Shown: positions 49,767 through 60,200 of the stretch, one piece after another
Position numbering within the stretch: the stretch's first letter is position 1
Layout of the letters: the number at the start of each line of letters is the position of its first letter
Assembly: GCA_017519145.1 (NCBI GenBank)
Contig: JAFWTA010000010.1
Coordinates: 1-63,593 of the forward strand
From: Ruminococcus sp.
GTDB lineage: Bacteria > Bacillota > Clostridia > Oscillospirales > Ruminococcaceae
Direction: 5' to 3'
Length of the DNA: 63,593 bases
Program-made: the position numbers and the translations under genes
The notes under the pieces: model-generated
Told to the model about the DNA's origin: nothing
Database searches by the model: none
Seen by the model: the letters and a program-made list of their open reading frames with translations, nothing else

Positions 49767-50169
49767 TGTCTTCGTCTTCCCCCTCGAGACAAGCCCTTAC
49801 CGCCTCGGGGATATCGCAGATGATGCGTTCCTTGTTGACGTAGGCGAGCTTGCCTGTGACTCTGCATGAAACAAGACCCGTGCTCTTGTTTATGATGTTA
49901 TGCTTATAGCTGACTATGCCCCCCGAGCAGGAGACCTCAGTGTCTATCCTTACTTCATCGAGGAGCCTCAGCTCATGTATGTATCTCTGGGTGCTTTCCA
50001 TCACAACGGGAAAAAGCCCTTCTTCCACGATCACTGCCAGCAGGCCGTGTACCTTGAAGAAGTTCCACAGAGCTGTCTCTGCGTACTGAAGGTAAACGGA
50101 ATTGTTGACATGACCGAAAGAATCAAGTTCATATCCTCTTACAGTCAGTCTGTATGAGCTTCTTCTCAT
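49747..50169 (-). CDS. Hot-dog fold acyl thioesterase (4HBT family)
   Basis: 140 residues. The 4-hydroxybenzoyl-CoA thioesterase signature is clear: YELDSFGHVNNSVYLQYAE, with Asp16, His20 and Asn22-Asn23, then a helix and the beta-sheet core. It would hydrolyse an acyl-CoA or acyl-ACP. It overlaps the upstream crotonase by 4 nt (ATGA). With a type II thioesterase and an alpha/beta hydrolase, the operon has three possible release enzymes. Confidence 0.88.
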   Translation of the reverse strand: MRRSSYRLTVRGYELDSFGHVNNSVYLQYAETALWNFFKVHGLLAVIVEEGLFPVVMESTQRYIHELRLLDEVRIDTEVSCSGGIVSYKHNIINKSTGLVSCRVTGKLAYVNKERIICDIPEAVRACLEGEDEDNDNNRR

Positions 50170-50885
50170 TGTTTTGAAGCCTCCGCCAGAGCTGCTTCAA
50201 ATTTGCCCTTTGAGGGGTCTTCAGCGCCCTCTGAGGCAAGATTTATGGTATCGATTATAGCCCGTATCTGCGTAAGGTTCTTGCCGCTGAGCAGCTCCTT
50301 TACAAAGGCAACGGTCTCATCGAATGAATTCCTGTTCTCACTGAGCTTTGTGACGAGTCCCATCTCTGACGCTTCCTTAGCGCCTATCATCTCGCCGCAG
50401 AGTATCATGCTGAGCGCCTTTTCCCTGCCCAGCAGCCTGTACAGGCGCTCCATACCGCCCATACCGGGAACAACGCCGTGCATTATCTCGGGGAGCCCGA
50501 GAAAAGCAGAAGGTGAAGCTATCCTGAACTGACAGCTCAGTGCTATCTCAAGTCCGCCGCCGAAGCATCCGCCGTTGATGGCAGCTGCGGTTATCAGCGG
50601 GAGCTTCTCTATTGTACGCAGAAGCTCTCTTGCGTTTTCGAGCTTTGCCGAAAGGTCAGTGCCGCCTGCCTCGCCGAAAAGGGAAACATCGGCGCCGTGG
50701 GAGAAATGTCTGCCCTTGCCTGTAATGATAAGAGCTCCCACCTGAGGATTTTCGTCCAGCCAGCCGAGGAGCTCCTTACGGTCTATGAATTCGGGCTCGG
50801 AGAGAAGATTCTTCGGGCCGTTGTCAATGGTAAGTACAGCAATATTATCCTCGGCATGAAGCTCAGATAAATTTGACTTTAACAT
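50166..50885 (-). CDS. Enoyl-CoA hydratase/isomerase-family protein 2
   Basis: A 239-residue crotonase with well-kept motifs: GRHFSHGADVSLF, GGCFGGGLEIALSC and LPEIMHGVVPGMGG with a catalytic Glu. More canonical than copy 1. It starts 9 nt after carrier protein 1. Pairs of crotonases with a free carrier protein and ketosynthase recall beta-branching cassettes of trans-AT polyketide systems, but the HMG-CoA-synthase enzyme those need is absent. Confidence 0.92.
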   Translation of the reverse strand: MLKSNLSELHAEDNIAVLTIDNGPKNLLSEPEFIDRKELLGWLDENPQVGALIITGKGRHFSHGADVSLFGEAGGTDLSAKLENARELLRTIEKLPLITAAAINGGCFGGGLEIALSCQFRIASPSAFLGLPEIMHGVVPGMGGMERLYRLLGREKALSMILCGEMIGAKEASEMGLVTKLSENRNSFDETVAFVKELLSGKNLTQIRAIIDTINLASEGAEDPSKGKFEAALAEASKQ

Positions 50886-50894
50886 TCAGACCTC

Positions 50895-51197
50895 TCACTG
50901 ATTGACGATGTCGTTGCCGTACTGATAGATCTTGCAGAACATCTCTACAACGTCGCTCATAGTGTCCATGGGAGCCTTGAGCATATACTTGCCGATGCTC
51001 TGGAGCTTGATGTCCATGTCATACTTGTCTGCTGTCATCTCTATAAGCTCAACGAACATGAGTGAATCGCTTCCCAGATCCTCCTGAGGATTGGTCTCCA
51101 TAGTGATCTCGCTCTTGTCTACTTCACATTCCTCTGCGTAGTAGTCGAAGATCATATCCTTGATTTCCTGTCTGATCTCATCTGTGATCTCTCTCAT
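50895..51197 (-). CDS. Acyl carrier protein 1
   Basis: 100 residues. Phosphopantetheine Ser45 is in DLGSDSLMFVEL, a normal ACP motif, with acidic helices around it. The ATG at 51197 has GGAGG 7 nt before it; an upstream in-frame start at 51233 does not. It follows the acyltransferase gene by 63 nt, so it is probably the malonyl or chain-carrying ACP, while carrier protein 2 beside the ligase takes the starter. Confidence 0.9.
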   Translation of the reverse strand: MREITDEIRQEIKDMIFDYYAEECEVDKSEITMETNPQEDLGSDSLMFVELIEMTADKYDMDIKLQSIGKYMLKAPMDTMSDVVEMFCKIYQYGNDIVNQ

Positions 51198-51260
51198 AAT
51201 AAAACCTCCATAATAATTGTCTTTCCCTTTCATTGGGTGTGCTTATATTTATCTGAAAAT

Positions 51261-52151
51261 TCACACATCTTCGAGAGTGTAAATTTTGCATTTTCTGCTT
51301 ACCCGTGAGAACTTGCTCACGGCGCCGTTTGCGCTGACGTCGAAGAATTCCCTGACGCCCAGCTCCTCCAGCTTCTGAACTGCCAGATCCCAGCGTATGG
51401 GGGTATACACGTTCAGCTGGTTTTCTCTCATCACCTGATCCCCCGTAGTCATGACCTCTCTGTCGAAGATGGAGAGTATGGGGTAGATGGGAGCCTTATA
51501 TACAGTAGAAGCGCAGAAATCGACATATTCCTGCGAATACTTCTTCATGATGGGGTGGTGGTAGGCAACGCCCGTACCGAAGCTGAAAGCCTTGATGGCG
51601 CCCTCGTTCTGACAGAGGAGAAGAGCCTTCTCAACGGCGTCTGCCTTGCCGCTTACCATGACATGGAACCTTGAGTTGCCGCTTCCGATGACCAGCTCGT
51701 CGGGAGAGAACTTACCCTCGAAGAGCTCCTCGATATCGCTGTATGAGAAGCCGATGACAACGCCCATATCCAGCTTTTCGTCGTGCTCCTCGAGACAGCG
51801 CATGGTAGCGCGGTTCATCATGATGATGTCATGTGCGAATTCATGGGGCACCGAGCCGAAACAGCCGCTTATGCTGACTATTCCCGAGCTGTATCCCGCG
51901 CCGATGTCGGGGATGATGCCCTTGTCTATGAAATGCTCAAAGACGACCCTGTCGCAGATGAGTGAGATTATCCACTCGGCGACTCTGCCGTCGTAAGCCT
52001 TGTTTTTTTCGAGATCCATGCTGAGCCCCAGCCTGCCGAAAGCCTCGCCGAGGTAGTGCTCATACCTGTCCATAAGTTCAGGCGGCAGCTTGACCAGAAG
52101 CTTTTCGGGCTTTGAGCCGATGCCGTTGAACAGGAATGCCCTATTGTACAT
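51261..52151 (-). CDS. FabD-like acyltransferase
   Basis: A 296-residue acyl-CoA:ACP transacylase. The nucleophile motif is GYSSG (86-90, Ser88) in place of the usual GHSxG, and the catalytic His is in AYHHP (about 198-199). FLFNGIGSK at the start is the usual QGxGSQ-like opening, though altered. The His-to-Tyr change next to the nucleophile may alter acyl choice. First gene of the operon, with AAGGAG before its ATG and a palindrome-containing promoter upstream. Confidence 0.82.
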   Translation of the reverse strand: MYNRAFLFNGIGSKPEKLLVKLPPELMDRYEHYLGEAFGRLGLSMDLEKNKAYDGRVAEWIISLICDRVVFEHFIDKGIIPDIGAGYSSGIVSISGCFGSVPHEFAHDIIMMNRATMRCLEEHDEKLDMGVVIGFSYSDIEELFEGKFSPDELVIGSGNSRFHVMVSGKADAVEKALLLCQNEGAIKAFSFGTGVAYHHPIMKKYSQEYVDFCASTVYKAPIYPILSIFDREVMTTGDQVMRENQLNVYTPIRWDLAVQKLEELGVREFFDVSANGAVSKFSRVSRKCKIYTLEDV

Positions 52152-52180
52152 TTATAATACTCCTTATAATTTATAAATAC

Positions 52181-52209
52181 ATATTAACACCTATTTAAGG
52201 TGCTGTCAA
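52181..52209 (-). promoter_or_regulatory. Promoter of acyl operon with palindrome in spacer
   Basis: On the minus strand, TTGACA (52204-52209), a 17-nt spacer and TAATAT (52181-52186). The spacer contains CACCT-N5-AGGTG (52188-52202), a perfect 5-bp inverted repeat. A dimeric repressor bound there would block RNA polymerase directly. Confidence 0.7.
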
Positions 52210-52487
52210 TAGAAAAAGGGAGTATAGCAGATTTTTTTGAGAAAAACGATAAAAAAATCACATACTCAGAATTGAATTTTATAAATTAGTGCAATTATAC
52301 CACAAGTAATATTTTGCCGAGGTGCTGTCGGAACAGATGGGACAGTGCCTTGAAATAACGGAATAAGTCGGAATAACCGCTGCATAAAGGGGGTCGGAGG
52401 AACTCCCTGAAATGCTGTGCGAACCGCTTTTTTCTTTCCGGAATGCCGGATTATACTTTGCGGCGATTTCTGTCTCGTCTGCAAGAC
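52210..52487. other. Gap between S-component gene and acyl operon
   Basis: With the promoter and terminator this makes a 379-nt gap. It holds no credible coding frame. An extended -10-like TGGTATAAT on the minus strand (52294-52302) may be a second upstream promoter for the acyl operon. Confidence 0.5.
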
Positions 52488-52526
52488 TGTAAAAAAGCCT
52501 TTTCCTTATTTGGGAAAAGGCTTTCT
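52488..52526 (-). terminator. Terminator of S-component gene
   Basis: AAAGCCTTTTCC pairs with GGAAAAGGCTTT around a TTATTT-type loop, with a T run following on the minus strand just after the stop codon at 52531. Confidence 0.88.
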
Positions 52527-52530
52527 GAAA

Positions 52531-53721
52531 TCATTCCTTGAGATTTTCGGGAGTCTTTATCAGTTTTGCCTTGAAAAGCGCAGTACCGATAAGGGTTGTG
52601 AATATTGTTGAGATGACCATTTCAAACAGTGCGTTTATGCCTACTGAGGTGATGAGGAAGAGCAATATGCTCTTGCCTGCTCTGAGTCTGTCGATGTAGT
52701 TGAATTTCTTGTATACCTTGAGTGTGTATTTGCCGTCGCTGAGACCGCTGAGGTCAGCGTGGGTGTCTTTGAATTTGAAAGTTGAGCTTTTGATCTCCTT
52801 GCCGTTAAAGACAGCGCCCTTGAGCTTGCCCGAGCTGAGAGTGAACTTTACAGCCTCCGAGCCTGCTGTAGAGGGGAGCGCCTCGTCGGTGCCTCCCAGT
52901 GTGAGAACGAAGTCCTCACCGAGAGCGAGCGCCTTTCCGTCGGCGGAGAATACCACGTCCTTGCCTGCGTTGTCCTTTACCTCGGAGATAACGCCGTTGG
53001 TAACGGTGATGGTGTACTTGTTGTCCATACCTGTAGCGGTGTGGTTGAACAGGAGCACCAGAGCGGACATGAAGAATATTGTATTGAGTATAGCTGCCGA
53101 GAAGCCTGAAACGGCGCAGGACTGCTGTACCTTTGAGAGATTTTTCTTGTTGATGAACCAGTATGCAAGAGCGAAGCCCACTGCGAACACCGCGATGAGC
53201 ACTGCTGCCAGCGGAAGTCCCGATGTCATGAACTTGTACATACCTGCGGACATCTTGTACTTTCCGTCCTCATCATAGCAAATAAGGAGCATTACCGACA
53301 GGAACAGACCTATGAGGACCGCACCTGCTACAGAGCCCGTTATTACAGAAAGAGCTTTTTTCGACTTTATCTTCGAGAGGCCTGCAAATATGAGACCTAC
53401 GAGGAGACCGTCCAGTGCACGGGAAACGACTCTCTGGATGAATGTGAGCGTCGGGCTTATCTCGAGGGTCATGGCACCCATTCCGCTGAGGACTCCGATA
53501 CCGAAGCACTGCATGAAGCTGAAGAGACCGAAGACGATACCCATGATAAGTCCGCCTGTTGGACCGAGCGCGATAGCGGCTATTGCGATGGGGATGATGT
53601 TGAGGGTTATCGACAGCGGACCGATGGGTATCGAGCCTATGGGCGTCAGTGAGAACAGAGCCACCACAGCCGTCAGAAGACCCAGCAGTACCAGTGAGCG
53701 TACGTTGAACTTCTCTTTCAT
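52531..53721 (-). CDS. ECF transporter S component with extracytoplasmic insertion
   Basis: 396 residues. The N-terminal part (SLVLLGLLTAVVALFSLTPIG and ALGPTGGLIMGIVFGLFSFMQ) is typical of vitamin-binding S components of energy-coupling-factor transporters, similar in style to pantothenate- or folate-type ones. Unusually, a soluble segment of about 120 residues (about 225-345, with VTNGVISEVKDNAGKDVVFS and a beta-rich SGLSDGKYTLKVY) is placed before the last membrane helix. The ATPase and T subunits are not in the window, so it probably uses shared ones. The start has AAGGAGG 9 nt upstream. No riboswitch was recognised in the leader. Confidence 0.75.
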   Translation of the reverse strand: MKEKFNVRSLVLLGLLTAVVALFSLTPIGSIPIGPLSITLNIIPIAIAAIALGPTGGLIMGIVFGLFSFMQCFGIGVLSGMGAMTLEISPTLTFIQRVVSRALDGLLVGLIFAGLSKIKSKKALSVITGSVAGAVLIGLFLSVMLLICYDEDGKYKMSAGMYKFMTSGLPLAAVLIAVFAVGFALAYWFINKKNLSKVQQSCAVSGFSAAILNTIFFMSALVLLFNHTATGMDNKYTITVTNGVISEVKDNAGKDVVFSADGKALALGEDFVLTLGGTDEALPSTAGSEAVKFTLSSGKLKGAVFNGKEIKSSTFKFKDTHADLSGLSDGKYTLKVYKKFNYIDRLRAGKSILLFLITSVGINALFEMVISTIFTTLIGTALFKAKLIKTPENLKE

Positions 53722-53776
53722 ATTAAATTTCCTCCTTGTTACTACTCCTCATATGAGGATATAATACAATAAATAT

Positions 53777-53805
53777 ATCATAACATTTTTTGAAAAGCTT
53801 GTAAA
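53777..53805 (-). promoter_or_regulatory. Promoter of S-component gene
   Basis: On the minus strand, TTTACA (53800-53805), a 17-nt spacer and TATGAT (53777-53782), about 55 nt before the start codon. Confidence 0.6.
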
Positions 53806-54095
53806 TAGCTCAATTTACAGAATAAAATCAACAACAGACAGGCTAATGATGTAATTTTAACAAATATAAAATATATATAAGGTTATATAACACATAAATA
53901 ATACTAAAAGTTAAATAGCCGAAAGTTAAATTTGAACAGTTTTTTACTAAATGTCATCTGAATTGGTTTAACCAGTTGACTGGGGTAGCTGTGTTTTGTG
54001 GAACTTGCTGTTGAACTTTAAAAAAAGCGAATTATCCGCAACATTTTGCACAAATATCATTCGTTTTTTTCTCATTTTTAGTTAGGGTTAAAATA

Positions 54096-54124
54096 TTGCA
54101 ATTTGTATACCAATATGTTATAAT
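54096..54124 (+). promoter_or_regulatory. Sigma-A promoter of giant adhesin 2
   Basis: TTGCAA (54096-54101), a 17-nt spacer and TATAAT (54119-54124). The leader to the start codon is about 95 nt. Confidence 0.75.
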
Positions 54125-54224
54125 TATATGTACAAAGAACTGTAATTTTTTTCGGCTGCGTACAAGCAGATTGAGGAGGGTTACGGGGGATTGTAAAAAA
54201 TAATAACGAAAGGATGGAATGACC

Positions 54225-57200
54225 ATGAAAAAATCTTTGGGGAAACGTTTGATTAGTGGCGTTACCTCAGGACTGCTGGCTGTGACATATGCGCTCCCGT
54301 CCGGACTGGTTCCTGTACGGGCTCTGGCGGCAGAGGATGGCGTTGCTTCAGACGGATTGCCGATTGTCAACACACCGTATGAAGAGTCGATGTGGTACAG
54401 AAACAACCCACTCGGCGTCGCAGGTGATTTCCACTTGTTCGGCTTTGAATCGGTCGAGTCGTGGAACCATGTAAACGGTAATATTGCTACACCTGTCTAC
54501 ACCATTTACAACGGCTACACAAGTCCCAACCAGAAGGTAGGCAGACTTCTGAACGTCGTTACCAAGGACATTTTCTGGAGAAAGCCGCCGAGAGAATCGG
54601 GCAACATCGTAAATGAACCTGATGAAGGCAAGATGTATGCACAGCTCGGACTGGCTCAGCTCTACGACTGGTTTGTGCCTGTCGGATACGAGGTATGGGG
54701 CAATGACCGCCCGGAATTAACTCAGCCAACGTATAATCAGGAAACGCAGCAGATGGAAGATGTTGTTATCCAGGAGGCAGATGACAGAGTAAAGGTAAGT
54801 TATCCTACTGTATTCTCGCCTACTACGGACAGCCGATACACCGGCGTAAACATTTTCCCGGGAAAGAAATCAGATTATCCCGCCATCGTGGCAGCCTACG
54901 CTGAATCTGAAGAGAGAAAGGCGTATGACGAGGGAGGCGACTTCGTCGGGCCTATGGCATATGTCATCGGAAGCAATGCTCCCGAGGGCACAGAGTGCTA
55001 TTTTGCTCACGCAGGTGATGAGTTTATCGACTTTGCCGCTCTGAAGACATATTATGAGAATATGTCCAATGAGTACGCCAGCAAGACTTCAAGAACTGCA
55101 AGCACCGGCAAGAACGGCATCGACTGGGACGGCGGCGACAGTACTTGGGATGACCCGCATCCGGGAAAGGGTACCCTTACACTTTACGACGAGGGCGAGA
55201 ACGTCCTCAACATCAAGGCAAGCGAGCTTTTCAAGTATCAGAATATCAGCGTTGAGAATATCAACTATGAGAACGGTCAGTACAAGGGCAACCAGACACT
55301 TATCGTCAATATCGATCTTGAAGGCCTCACCGATGTAAAGTGGAACCCCAACTGGACATACACTGCCAAGGACGGCACAACACTCAACGACGGTGATTTT
55401 AACGGCGAAAAGGCTGTTATACACGGCACCAATATTCTGTACAATTTCTACCACGGTGCTTCCGATAACGGAACAACTGTTGATGTAGCAGGATCACGTA
55501 TCCCTCTGGGCTGCGTTCTCGCTCCTGATACAGAGTTCGACGTTCAGCAGATCAATGGTAACATTATAGCCAACAAGATCAAGGCTAATAACGAGACCCA
55601 TATGGCTTACTTCCTCAACCCCTTCGATGAGTCAAAGACTACCATCGACATCTCGGTACAGAAGAGCTGGAGCGACGGAAACGCGAACCACGAAGGCGAT
55701 GAAGTAAATGTTACCCTCTACAGACTTACAAAGTCAGGAGTTACAGATCCGGCTGCTGAGATCAGCTTCGCAAACAACTATAAGGATCTCGTGGACTTCA
55801 TCACTGAGGGCGACCTCAGAAACTGCAGGTTCAGCATCGGCGGTCAGGAATATATGGCAGTTGCCGAAAGCGACGGCAGTGTTACCTATCACAAGAACGA
55901 CGAAGACATAAACTCCAGAACAGAGCTGTTCACACCTCAGGCTAACGGAGATGTGACCGCAAATCTTGAAGACGGAGAGTATGAGTTCACCAACCGTTCC
56001 AGATCTGCCACAGTAACTGTTGCAGGCGGCAAGATCACTTCCATTGCAGGAAATGCGCTGGCTACACAGGTGCTCGGCACAAAGACCATCAAGGGCACAA
56101 GCTGGAACGAAACATGGGACGGTCTTGAAAAGGCTTCGCCCACAGGCAACGTTTACTACTACTACGCAGTAGAGGAAAACGTAAAGTCAGGCTACACAGT
56201 TACCTATGAGGGCAACGGTGCAGCAGGCGGAAACAGGACCATCACAGTAAAGAATACAAGCAATGAAGCAGTCAACAAGCTGAAGTTCACAAAGTTTGCC
56301 GATGTTCTCACCATCAATGAGGAGAGCAGCGACAACGTCACCTTCAAGTCCGCCGAGCAGAAGCTCACGGGCGCAAAGCTCACGCTCACACTTGTATCCG
56401 CAAGCGACGCAGACGCTAAGCTCAGCAGCGGCGTAAGATCAAATCTTGACTCCAATGCAAAGGGCAAGCCTGCTTACAGCGACGACTCTATCACATGGAC
56501 CACCATCGACGAGGATATCGAATTCGAGAACCTCCCCGACGGCAGGTACAAGATCACTGAAGAAGCTCCCGAAGGCTATCAGCCCGTTCAGGAACTTGAA
56601 TTCAGAATAGACACAGGCGTTCCTTCTGCGATCACTGATGACGCAAGTCACTTCACATTCACAAAGAAGGACGACCACAACTACACAGCTTCTGTTACAG
56701 ATGATATCTACTCTATCTCACTGAGAAAGGTGGACGAGAACAATATCCCTGTTCCGGGAGCGCTTCTCAGACTGACAAGCACCAGCGGAGCTGATATGAC
56801 AAAGGTAAAGGCTCACGATACACAGTACTTTACCGCTAACGGCTACGGCTGGAATATGCCAAACAACAACATCTTCCCCTACAAGCTTGACCTCAGCAGG
56901 AATGAGATCAAGAATGTGGCAAGCGACAGCGCAGCAGCTTTCGAGTGGTACTCTATCGGTTCGGCTGTTGTATTCACAGGTCTCCCTGAGGGAACATACA
57001 GCCTCGAAGAGGTAAGCGCTCCCGCAGGCTACTCAAGAGACACAAAGGTAAGGACCTTCACCATCGAAAGAGATGCGGACGGTAAGCTTACCGCAAGCGG
57101 CGACACTTATAATGAGGACGGACTTGACAAGATCAAGGACATCGTCAACAAGAAGCAGACCATTTCTATAAGCAAGAACGACATGGACGCAACTGTCATT

Positions 57201-60200
57201 GACGGTGCAGAGTTCAGACTGACCAGAAAGGACGGCACAAAGCTCGGCAAGCTCACAAGAGAGATCGAGAATGCGCGCTACCTTTATTCAACAGGTATCG
57301 GACTCCTCAGCAACACCAAGACAGTTACCATCGAGGGAACTGCTGCAGGTATGGGATATACCCTCCGCGGCAATACATTTAATAATGTAGAGATCGACGG
57401 AACAGCAGTGAACGACACTGCAAAGCAGAATGTTTATGTGACAACAGGAACCGCTTCCGGCGATACCATCGAGATAACAGGTCTCCACGACGGTACTTAT
57501 GTACTTACTCTCGATAACGGAATGATCTACAACATCCGTGTTGATGATGGTATGAACGCTCCTGTCGTAAGCGTATCTGAGCTTTTACAGCTTTCAGCTG
57601 ACGACAAGGCATATGAGTTCACAGGCGGCTCGGCTTCCATGACAGGACTCGAAGACGGTGACTATGTTCTCGAAGAGACAGCTTCACCTAACGGCTATAC
57701 CAAGGTAGAGTCAAGATTCGAGTTCAATATCACAGACGGTAAGATCACAGTTACAGGCGCTTCCACAACAGGCGCTGTAAAGATCGATCCCGCAGATCCC
57801 GCACACCTTATCATTACAGATCAGGTCTCAGAGATAACTCTCTCAAAGGAATTCGGCGCATCAGGCAACACAAGACCTGATGGCTTTACCATGGGCGCAG
57901 AGATGAAGCTCACATTCGATGAGGCTTCAGAAAAGCCTATCGTTACAGGAATCATTGGAGCTGACACACTTGAAGTCGGAGGCTCTGTAACTTGGAATAC
58001 CAACAGAGAAAATCCCAAGGTATTCAGGGGACTTATGGACGGTAAGTATACTCTTGAAGAAACAAGAGAGCCCATGGGATACGAAAAAGCTGAACCCAAG
58101 ACCTTCATCGTAAAGGACGGCGTTATCGCCGAGGTCAACGAGGCAGGTCAGGTCATCAGCGAGAGAAGCTCAGAGTCGCTCCTCAACACAAGGAGAGGAA
58201 CAGTTACCCTTGACAAGACCGCTCTCGGCGGAAAGGTCATCGCTGCGGAAGCAGGACAGGCTGTATTCACTCTTGAGGCAGTAGGCGAGGGCAGTACTCT
58301 CGCAGGTCTGAGCATCAACGGCGGCGAGAGACTCGGAAGAGTTTCCAAGGCTGAGAATGTTTCATGCACAGACAACAACATCACATTCACAGGTCTCAGG
58401 CCCGGCACTTACAAGCTGACAGAAACTGCTGCTCCGGCAGGCTACTCAGTAGTAAGCTCCTTCACATTTGAAGTGGGCGCAGGCGGCAAGGTAACAAATG
58501 TCAGCGATGTAGGCACAACAGGCAAGGCTTATGTGGGAAACGACGGCCACATCAAGGTCGAGGATGCTCCTACGGTAGTGATCGATAAGGCTGCTCTCGG
58601 CGGCACTATCATCGAAGGCAGCGACGCAAAGTTCACACTGACTGCCAAGGATGAGGGACTTACACTCAAGGGCGTCAAGGTCAACAACACAGAGATCGGT
58701 GACGTTACATCTTATGAGTTCACTGGAAACAGCACCAAGTTCGAGTACCTCCAGAACGGTGTTTACTCACTGAAGGAAGAGGTAGCTCCCGACGGATATT
58801 CAACAGTTTCCGAATTCACATTCAAGGTTACTGACGGTCTCGTAACAGAGGTAAGCGCTGTTACAGACGGCGTTGTATCATTCGAGGACGGCGGAAGAGT
58901 TCTCAAGATCGAGGACAGACCCGTTATCAAGCTCGATAAGGTAGCACTCGGCGGAACACCTATCCCCGAGGATGCAGGCAAGGCTAAGTTCACATTAAAG
59001 GCTGAAGACGAGGGCAATACACTTGAGGGCGTTAAGCTCAACGGCGGCGAGGCACTCGGCGAAGGCGTTACAGAAGCAGAGTTCGACGGAAACAATGCTA
59101 CATTTGAATACCTCAAGGCAGGCAAGTACTCACTTGAGGAAACAGCAGCTCCCGACGGCTTCACAACAGTTACCAAGTTCACATTCGATGTGGATGAGAA
59201 CGGCAAGGTAACAAATGTGACCAAGACTACAAACGGCGACTCCTACAAGGGAGGAAACGGCGAGATCGTAGTCGAGGACAACCGCTCAACTGTAAGCATC
59301 AACAAGAAGGCTCTCGGCGGCGAGGAGATCCCCGCAGAGGCAGGAGAGGCTAAGTTCGTTCTCACAATTGAGGAGACAGGCAAGACTCTCGAGGGTGTGA
59401 CAGTAGGCAAGGGAGAAGGCACAGCAGCCGCAGCCGAAACTATCGGTGAAGGCAAGACTTCTTACGAATTCACAGGCAACAACATCACATTCACAGGTCT
59501 CAGAAACGGCACCTACAGCCTTGAGGAGACCGCAGCTCCCGACGGATACACAGTTGTTACAAAGTTCAGCTTTACTATTGCAAACGGTAAGGTAGCAAGC
59601 GTTGAGTCAACAACAAACGGCAGCTCACGCAGGATCAGCGACACAACTATCCAGGTGGAGGACAGAAAGTCAACAGTAACTCTCGACAAGATGGCTCTGG
59701 GCGGAACACCTATCCCCGCAGGAGCAGGCAAGGCTACATTCGTTCTCACAGCTGAGGGCGAGGGCAAGAACCTTGACGGCGTTGAGATAACTTTAGGCGC
59801 AGCTTCAACAGGCGAGACCATCAGCGATGGCAGAACATCCTACACATTTGAGGCTAACAACGCTAAGTTCACAGGTCTCAAGAAGGGTACATACTCACTT
59901 GAAGAAACAGCTGCTCCCGACGGCTTCACAACAGTAACAAAGTTCACATTCGATATAGACGAAAAGGGTCAGGTAACAAACGTAAGCACAGTTACCGACG
60001 GCAAGGCTTATATCAGTGAAGAAACAGGCCACCTTGTTGTTGAGGATACCAAGACAAAGACTATCATCGACAAGAAGGCACTCGGCGGCAAGGAGATCCC
60101 CGCAGAGGCAGGCAAGGCTAAGTTCACACTTACAGCCAACGACGAGGGACTCAACCTCAACGGTGTAGTCATCGGCGAAGGCGAAGGTGCAATAGCAGTC

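Larger units (their letters stand above)
53722..54224. other. AT-rich divergent gap
   Basis: A 503-nt region without coding frames. It contains one promoter per direction, the 12-bp palindrome CCTCATATGAGG (53747-53758) in the leader of the S-component gene, and two AAAGTTAAAT direct repeats (53907-53916 and 53922-53931). Confidence 0.7.

Noticed and set aside
42220-52151. Beta-branching (HMG-CoA synthase) cassette
   Set aside because: Crotonase pair, carrier protein and ketosynthase fit, but no HMG-CoA synthase is present and the ketosynthase keeps its active Cys.
42220-52151. Ordinary fatty-acid synthesis locus
   Set aside because: No FabG, FabI/FabK, FabZ, FabH or acetyl-CoA carboxylase; a type II thioesterase, ligase and tautomerase are present instead.
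53747-53758. CCTCATATGAGG as a riboswitch element for vitamin uptake
   Set aside because: A lone 12-bp palindrome with no surrounding conserved riboswitch motifs; kept only as a feature of the gap.
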